This document shows, piece after piece, positions 17,809-23,178 of a stretch of 23,178 bases of DNA. Under the pieces are notes generated by a model. That model was not told the origin of the DNA. It ran no database searches and worked only from the letters and a program-made list of their open reading frames with translations. The stretch spans positions 1 to 23,178 of the forward strand of contig JALKBU010000826.1 of assembly GCA_023091735.1 (NCBI GenBank), in the 5' to 3' direction. The position numbers were made by a program, and so were the translations under genes. This DNA comes from Trichomonas tenax. Its lineage: Eukaryota > Parabasalia > Trichomonadida > Trichomonadidae. Position 1 is the stretch's first letter; the number at the start of each line of letters is the position of its first letter.

Positions 17809-18206
17809 ATTTATTTTGTGAAAGCTAAATTCATTAAACTATTCATTCATAAATCTTATCCCAAACATATACTGTTTACAAACATAAAATATACCCATAT
17901 ATGAGTCTTTTTGCCAATATGTGCAATGGCAAAATTCTTGACATTTTTGAAATATTTCCTAATTTTGGTTATTTTACAAAAATTCATGAACAAAATGACT
18001 TTCCACACCCTATTTAAATACAGTGTCATCCACCAGGTATATCACAGGCGTAATTTTCGAGGATTTTCGAAATGCCTAAAATAAATTTGATCAAATTATG
18101 TATGAAAGTTCAATGTTTGCAGAGAAAAAGTGAATGATTGATACTAAATATGAGAGATAATAAATAAAAGCTTTATTCTAAAAAATAATAATCATATAAA
18201 AGAAAC
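17809..18206. other. Convergent 3' spacer
   Basis: 398 AT-rich bases between the six-span protein and GRWD1 3' ends. No ORF or repeat was seen. Confidence 0.6.
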
Positions 18207-19409
18207 TTAATTCTCGTTCTCTACTTCACCCGCGTCCTCAACGATATCTGGAATGATAATATCGAATGTTTCGCCAGTAATAGCAATCAATGATGGGATC
18301 TGTGGGTGATAGTGCAACTCCTTTGGATCAACAATGACGTGTTCAAACATCATCTGATCTGGAATTCCTTCCTCGCGCTCCTCTGGATCGACAGCTTCGA
18401 CGGAAAGGTCCCAAATTGTGACTCTTCCATCAGCTGAAGCGACAGCGAGCTCTGACTCATCGTTCGGGTTCCACTCAATTGATGTAATGGCGTCCTCGTG
18501 GTAATCGATTGAGTAATCTGGGCCATTCTCATCAGAAGCGTTTCTAATATCCCAAACGTTGACCTGGCCATCATCTGAACCTGTAGCGATGAGATTTGTC
18601 TGAATGTTGTTCCAATCGAGAACGTTGACATCGATTTTATCGCCATCGGCGAATTCTGGATCTTTTTTGAGATCTCTGCCTTGGAACTTGAGAACTGGCT
18701 TTGTAAGATCACGTGCGTCCCAAATGCAGACGTAGCCATCGCATGAGCATGAAGCAAAGACGCCATCATCAATAGGGCTGAAGCGAATATCTTCAACGGA
18801 GTCCTGGTGCGCGTTGAACTGTGTAACACGGTCGAAAGAGTTTCCTTGCTGCTGGTAGAGAGCAATAACACCATTGCAATCACCAAAAGCGAGCAATCCA
18901 CGTTGATGTTTGGACCATGCGAGGCCATAACCCTCAACGCCGTCATCTACATCGATCTTGTGAATGACTTCAACCTTGTCTTGGCCTGTCTTAGATCCAT
19001 TGTCTGTGTTTGTAGCATCATAAGCTTCTTTGATATTCCATATCCAAACGCCGGCGTTTTCTGTCCATGTTGCGACGACATTTGTGTTCTGTGGCATGCA
19101 TCTGACTCTGTTAGCTGCCGATGGATGGAAATTACCAACGACATTGACCTTTGGATCAGGAAGTGCTTCATCTGTTGTGCCATCGTTCTTAGTGTATTGA
19201 AGTTCGCTGATTTTTGTCACAAGGAGTTGATTTTCATCCTCTGTTTCTGCCTGTGTCGCTGAAACAAAGTAGGCCGTGTGCGGAAATTGAGTCCTGGATG
19301 CGCCTAATGTGTCGCTGAGTACATCAAAGCTTAGGCACGGCCATTCAAAGTTCATCTGGAAAAAGCATTGGTAGATGTCGTTTGTGAAGCCCCAATCTTC
19401 TTCTTCCAT
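18207..19409 (-). CDS. GRWD1: GRWD1/Rrb1 ribosome-assembly WD40 protein
   Basis: 400 residues. The N-terminal segment (about 20-56) carries the CAF1C/H4-binding-like motif in the GRWD1 form: WPCLSFDVL, a D-x-LG-x-x-RT run, then FPHTAYFVSATQAE. WD40 repeats follow, best seen as HQDSVEDIRFSP...CDGYVCIWDAR, NVLDWN...SDDGQVNVWDIR and HEDAITSIEWNP...ADGRVTIWDL, and the family's C-terminal KELHYHPQIPSL. GRWD1 (yeast Rrb1) chaperones ribosomal protein L3 and acts in 60S assembly; the human protein also binds histones. The sequence is nearer GRWD1 than RBBP4/7. It lacks the long acidic N-terminus of animal and yeast proteins, and the acidic insert between the first blades is short. A minus-strand ATG (19407-19409) with an acidic start MEEEDWGF is used. 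Confidence 0.92.
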   Translation of the reverse strand: MEEEDWGFTNDIYQCFFQMNFEWPCLSFDVLSDTLGASRTQFPHTAYFVSATQAETEDENQLLVTKISELQYTKNDGTTDEALPDPKVNVVGNFHPSAANRVRCMPQNTNVVATWTENAGVWIWNIKEAYDATNTDNGSKTGQDKVEVIHKIDVDDGVEGYGLAWSKHQRGLLAFGDCNGVIALYQQQGNSFDRVTQFNAHQDSVEDIRFSPIDDGVFASCSCDGYVCIWDARDLTKPVLKFQGRDLKKDPEFADGDKIDVNVLDWNNIQTNLIATGSDDGQVNVWDIRNASDENGPDYSIDYHEDAITSIEWNPNDESELAVASADGRVTIWDLSVEAVDPEEREEGIPDQMMFEHVIVDPKELHYHPQIPSLIAITGETFDIIIPDIVEDAGEVENEN

Positions 19410-19424
19410 ATTTTGATTTGAGCC

Positions 19425-19437
19425 ATGTCACGTTTTT
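19425..19437 (-). promoter_or_regulatory. 13-mer shared with the beta-helix promoter
   Basis: ATGTCACGTTTTT (plus strand), 16-28 bases upstream of the GRWD1 ATG; identical to 5324-5336. Close enough to the start to be a core promoter or 5' leader element. Confidence 0.45.
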
Positions 19438-20502
19438 GGCCTAAAATTTTAGAAAGACATATATCATTTTGAACTTGTTTTTGGAATCTACATAAAGTGT
19501 AACATATAAATTCATCGATAAATCCTTCTTACACTTAATATTTAAAAATCAACAATTGTGATATTCGAAATTAGGCTTTGTCTATACTAGAGATGTTCAT
19601 GCTTCATCAACAGATTTTTATGTTTTCAATGCAAATCCTTCTAAAATGTTGATTTGAAATATGAAAAATACTTTTTTTTAATTGAGCTTCATTTATTACA
19701 TATATAAACACTACTTCCTATAGTTTGGCGTTTTGTTAATTGTTAATGCTCAGATTTAAGTCATCAAAAATATTTTTCTTAAATTGATATTCTCAGCTTG
19801 TTCAAACTGTTTTTATTATTTTATAGATTCTTACATCAAAGGATTAGAACCTCAATTTTGCTTTTATATTACTCAAAAATTTAAATCCTAAGGATGCCCT
19901 AAATCACGAATTTTTTTGTTGCCTTTATAACTTGGAATAGCATTGACTCACAAGTTTAAAACTTATATGGTACTATATTACTATATTTATAGAATATGTG
20001 TATAGAATAATGATTTGATAACTGTAATAATTGCCAAATTAAAATTTCGAATTTCGTCGCAACATGTAAAGTTATAAGTTTGAATTCATAGCACTATTTT
20101 CCAAAATGTTTATCAGTATTGTGCATAATTGCAAAGGATAAAACCTAATATTCGAAGCTCTGATTGAATTTTAAATTTGAATGAATTATTCAAATATTTG
20201 AAAGAAAAAAGTCATAATCATATTAAATTTTAAGAATCAATCAAAGTCTCACGCAGGCAAGATAAATCAGATTAACTTTAATATTATAACTAGCTCATTT
20301 TAGAGATTAGTTCTATGGATTGAGTTTTGAAAAAAGTCTAATATTTAAAGAAAACTAAATTAATTTTTTTCGAATATCAAAGATATTCGGTCAATATTAA
20401 TAGAGCATAAAATTTAAAGCTATTAGATAATGCATGTATCACCAAATCTAAATTTGGATGGTGCTATGAAGCAATGGATTTTTTTTCAAAAATCGCTCAA
20501 CC
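19438..20502. other. Long AT-rich spacer
   Basis: About 1.1 kb. No gene was seen. A short inverted repeat, CGAATATC and GATATTCG around a 3-base loop, lies near 20370-20388, well within what AT-rich sequence gives by chance. Confidence 0.55.
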
Positions 20503-20874
20503 TTAATTGAATGCATTTTTTGAAAAAAAAATTAATAAATGATGAAATGTGAGTATACAATGTATAGATATTCTAAATTCAATAAAATGACATCGAAAAA
20601 ATGTATTTTCAATATTCCGTAGAACCATTTTACTGTAATAGTACTTTCTAATAGCAAGGATAACAGCCCGTGTATTTTGCTGACGGTGCAATGGGTTTAC
20701 TAGTGTAACTGGGCTCGGATTTCCATGGTGAATTTTTTTATACAACAAGTTTCGGCGAACAATGGTGGTGTGAAGATGGCAATCGATAGGTGATTGTACG
20801 TGTATCCTGTAATCAGAGCTTCCTTTGCAGAACAAGCTGATTTTGAGTGGATCAAAGAAATAATAAACGTTCAC
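20503..20874 (-). other. Coding-like open frame without ATG start (possible relic)
   Basis: A 123-codon frame whose upstream end is a GTG, not an ATG. The segment at about 20640-20860 is less AT-rich than its surroundings and encodes a varied stretch (HHGNPSPVTLVNPLHRQ, then TRAVILAIRKYYYSKM) that looks like real protein. The opposite strand has an overlapping open frame (20794-21123). No family was recognised. A decayed gene or mobile-element piece is the best guess. Confidence 0.25.
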
Positions 20875-21514
20875 ATTTATAAACAGAGAAGTAATTTAAT
20901 CCAACAAATGGGCATACAATCGTGTGTAGCAATTGTTTATTCGAAAATTATCGCCAAAATTTGGTTCCAGCACATATTATTCACAAAGTTTTTGCAAAAT
21001 AGCATTATATTCGCAAAATTACCATATAATTATATAATAAAACCGATATCATGCAGTCTAGAGAGTAAAATATGCTTTTTCCGCTCTAAATTAGGAAATC
21101 TTGTTATTTACAATAAATTTTGAGTTTCAAACTATAAATATATTTAATTGTGTACCATTTATTAGAGTTCTATGCAAAAAATTTAAATGTCAAACCAAAA
21201 GTCGCTCATCTGACACCCCCTCAATTTATGAAATGTTTGTAAGTCGGTGAATAAGCAAAATTAATATCTCAAATTTTAAATATGATATATACTATATTTA
21301 TGCAACATATCTATGGAAAGTTAGTGCATCCTTAATTCCAATATCTGCTTGCATGTTCATTTATTTCACTTTTTAGAAATATGCATATGCCATATGTGTT
21401 TGGCTCCTTTTGATAAACATATGTTGAAAATTCAATATTAACACAAGCCAATCGAAATCTATGTGAGAAACGATGATAAAGTCAATGCAGTTATGTAAAA
21501 GATATAAATAACAT
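20875..21514. other. AT-rich 3' region downstream of GCN5
   Basis: Nothing firm. A plus-strand open frame to 21123 and one on minus overlapping the GCN5 3' end have no recognisable content. Confidence 0.5.
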
Positions 21515-22729
21515 TTATTGTTGCGGTGGAGCTGGTGGTGGAACCGCTGGTATATTCTTAAGCTGCGGGAATTGTTCGCCATAAATATGGCGAAGTTTTC
21601 TCCACAGTTCGTTTCCAAGACGTTGAATGCTGCTGTCATTATTGTTATATTGTTTGCAATTGTGTGAAATTGCATAAATATCATTGGCGAATTGTATCGG
21701 AGATTTGTAATAGTCCGGATATCTGTCAAGTCTGTATTGAATTGTCCTAAAGTCCATTGGAGATTTAATTTCTTCGAAATAATTTGGTGCGATTTCTTCT
21801 GTAACAGGATTTTGGAACATTGTGGAAAAGTTTTCGTCCTTTTGAAGTTCTGCTAAAATGAATCTGAATTTGTGGCGATAATTTTCCATTGTTTCATCAT
21901 ATGTTCTGAGGTATTCTAAGAATTGAGGATTCGTGAATTTGTGATTTGTGAGTTTAACGGCCTTTGGAATCGAAACATTTTCCATCTTTGGCGAATATTG
22001 AGTTGGTTGCCAAGGAGAATCTAATGTTTGGATGTAAGGAACAGAGTGTACTCCGATCTTCTTATCGAGTGCCTTGAACTGTTTTGACAAATCTGCAGGC
22101 AATCTCATGTAATCAACATCAGAATAAACTCTGCAATGGACAAGAGTAACGAAATCATAGTCCTTAATGCACCCCAACCATCTATCTGGGTGTACGAATA
22201 TCTCTTTCTCGTTAAATCCTTGTTTTTTGAAATACGTTACAGCATCATTATCGGCACAAGTGAGGATATCGTAAATTTCGTATGTCTGGAGCAGCGTCTT
22301 TAGGCAATTCATGACCATTCTTCCGTAGCCGCATGCCTGAGAGTTCGCGTCGACAGCGAGAAATGCGATTTCGACAAATTGCGCTTCATCGAAAAACCTT
22401 GAACAGATTCCAGCGGTTACAACACCTCGATGCAGCATCATAACCGATTCTGCGTATAAATCAAAAACTAATCGCGTAATATAAGTCGCACCCATGTTTG
22501 GGAGCTGTCTTGTGAATAGATTTCGAAGGTCATTCAGCTGCATAAGAAGTTGGTCGTGCGCATTGAATTTGTTTTTGACTGTTTTGAATTGTGCTTCAGG
22601 ATACATCGACTGTGGCTGCATATAAGGCTCCGGACTCGTGTAAAGACGCGACCTGTGTCGAATTCCGGGGTGTATGGCGAAGTTCGTTACATCAGGAGAC
22701 CTGTTTAGCCACCGATGTCGCATCGCCAT
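21515..22729 (-). CDS. GCN5: GCN5/PCAF-type histone acetyltransferase with bromodomain
   Basis: 404 residues. The GNAT catalytic domain (about 55-205) contains the GCN5 signature: VEIAFLAV with the catalytic-base Glu120, the acetyl-CoA loop Q131-A-C-G134-Y135-G136, then LTCADNDAVTYFKKQGF and LGCIKDYDFVTLVHC. After a linker with few features a bromodomain (about 285-385) carries NPVTEEIAPNYFEEIKSPMD and the acetyl-lysine-binding Asn362 in NCKQYNNNDS. The protein lacks the large PCAF-specific N-terminal domain, like yeast GCN5, and ends in a Pro-rich tail. It acetylates histone H3 tails within SAGA/ADA-type complexes in other eukaryotes; here in the nucleus by inference. ATGs at residues 1 and 3 are both possible starts. 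The stop is TAAA. Confidence 0.93.
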   Translation of the reverse strand: MAMRHRWLNRSPDVTNFAIHPGIRHRSRLYTSPEPYMQPQSMYPEAQFKTVKNKFNAHDQLLMQLNDLRNLFTRQLPNMGATYITRLVFDLYAESVMMLHRGVVTAGICSRFFDEAQFVEIAFLAVDANSQACGYGRMVMNCLKTLLQTYEIYDILTCADNDAVTYFKKQGFNEKEIFVHPDRWLGCIKDYDFVTLVHCRVYSDVDYMRLPADLSKQFKALDKKIGVHSVPYIQTLDSPWQPTQYSPKMENVSIPKAVKLTNHKFTNPQFLEYLRTYDETMENYRHKFRFILAELQKDENFSTMFQNPVTEEIAPNYFEEIKSPMDFRTIQYRLDRYPDYYKSPIQFANDIYAISHNCKQYNNNDSSIQRLGNELWRKLRHIYGEQFPQLKNIPAVPPPAPPQQ

Positions 22730-22989
22730 TAACTGACTTGTGATGTGAAAAATATTAAACTAATTTCTTGTTTTTATTTATGATATTATAACTGCTCAAT
22801 GAATAACAAAATATTTTGAGAAAATTAGAGTTTATATACTTGATTTTGAATCAAATATTGCTTATTTATCAGATTTGAAAATTGAAATAAAATATACATG
22901 CTTTGTACATGGTTGTGTTGAATTTTTAGCAAAATCTGTTATTCATATTATTTCTGACATACAACACTTTACATTTGATATATTTTAAA
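22730..22989 (-). promoter_or_regulatory. GCN5 upstream region
   Basis: About 260 AT-rich bases between the GCN5 ATG and the right-hand 138-bp repeat. AGTCAGTTA directly before the ATG (minus strand) is a partial initiator match. No other element is clear. Confidence 0.35.
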
Positions 22990-23127
22990 AAGGGAGTCTA
23001 TGACAAAAGTGAACATTAAAAAGTGACATAGAACCTCAAAGTCACTTTTCATGAATAAACTATCACTTTTTTGCGCGGGCAAATTGTCACCTTTATAAAA
23101 AGTGTTATAAATATCTTTGTAGTCTAA
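22990..23127 (-). repeat. 138-bp repeat, right copy (inverted relative to 60-197)
   Basis: Reverse-complement partner of 60-197. It contains AAAAAGTGAC (23018-23027), GTCACTTTTCATGA (23041-23054), TCACTTTTTT (23063-23072) and GTCACCTTTATAAA (23086-23099). GTCACTTTTCATGA fits the initiator consensus on the plus strand, that is, pointing away from GCN5, and related words point the other way. Flanking bases (23128 onward; below 22990) do not match those of the left copy. Confidence 0.85.
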
Positions 23128-23178
23128 ACAATACTGACATTTATAGATTGAAACTCCACGCTGAGTATGAAGACCATA

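Noticed and set aside
18350..18946. 198-codon minus-strand frame
   Set aside because: Out-of-frame shadow inside GRWD1; no independent start or domain.
1..23178. Spliceosomal introns
   Set aside because: No GTATGT donor with an ACTAAC-ACACAG type branch/acceptor was found inside any gene; all major genes are single frames.
1..23178. CRISPR array or bacterial operon
   Set aside because: No regularly spaced direct repeats, no ribosome-binding sites, and the genes are clearly eukaryotic.

Overview
The window reads as a nuclear segment of a parabasalid (trichomonad) protist. Coding regions are uninterrupted by introns and noticeably richer in GC than the very AT-rich spacers. Start codons often follow within a few dozen bases an initiator-like motif (TCAYTWY type), and many stop codons read TAAA, the overlapping stop/poly(A) signal described for Trichomonas. 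The gene families also fit: PSI-repeat surface protein, Pmp-like beta-helix protein, R2R3 Myb, VPS9 protein, and a relic of a Maverick/Polinton. The wide spacers (up to about 2 kb) suggest a larger-genome relative such as Tritrichomonas more than T. vaginalis, but the sequence does not settle the species.

Layout, left to right. A 138-bp repeat (60-197) is followed by a type I membrane protein with three PSI-like Cys modules (minus). Next is a Maverick-like block: a frameshifted N-terminal major-capsid fragment (minus), a divergent small amphipathic protein (plus) and an 85-aa protein (minus). A decayed strip (about 2.7-4.1 kb) holds a broken 5' copy of the beta-helix gene that lies next to it (4199-5272, minus). 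After a 1-kb spacer come a VPS9-domain protein (plus) and an N-myristoylated EF-hand calcium sensor (minus). The 8.6-10.7 kb spacer carries old direct repeats and one possible tiny membrane-protein ORF. A small PIP-box protein (plus) follows, then a 240-bp cluster of three perfect stem-loops, a stop-interrupted ORF (minus), and a divergent R2R3 Myb gene (plus). A spacer with an ankyrin-repeat relic leads to a TMEM62-like metallophosphoesterase and a six-span membrane protein (both plus). The GRWD1/RRB1 ribosome-assembly WD40 protein and the GCN5 acetyltransferase with bromodomain (both minus) follow. A second copy of the 138-bp repeat, inverted (22990-23127), closes the window upstream of GCN5.

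The genes do not form an operon or a single pathway. Intact ones are mostly single housekeeping or signalling functions (chromatin acetylation, transcription, L3/ribosome assembly, endosomal Rab activation, calcium sensing). The left third is accessory and decaying. Shared promoter words are the clearest link between genes: a GTCACTTTTC decamer occurs upstream of the VPS9 and metallophosphoesterase genes and in both copies of the terminal repeat. A 13-mer, ATGTCACGTTTTT, lies upstream of the beta-helix and GRWD1 genes. The most unusual features are the inverted 138-bp repeat pair enclosing almost the whole window, the triple-hairpin cluster at 11.76-12.0 kb, and the PIP-box mini-protein.
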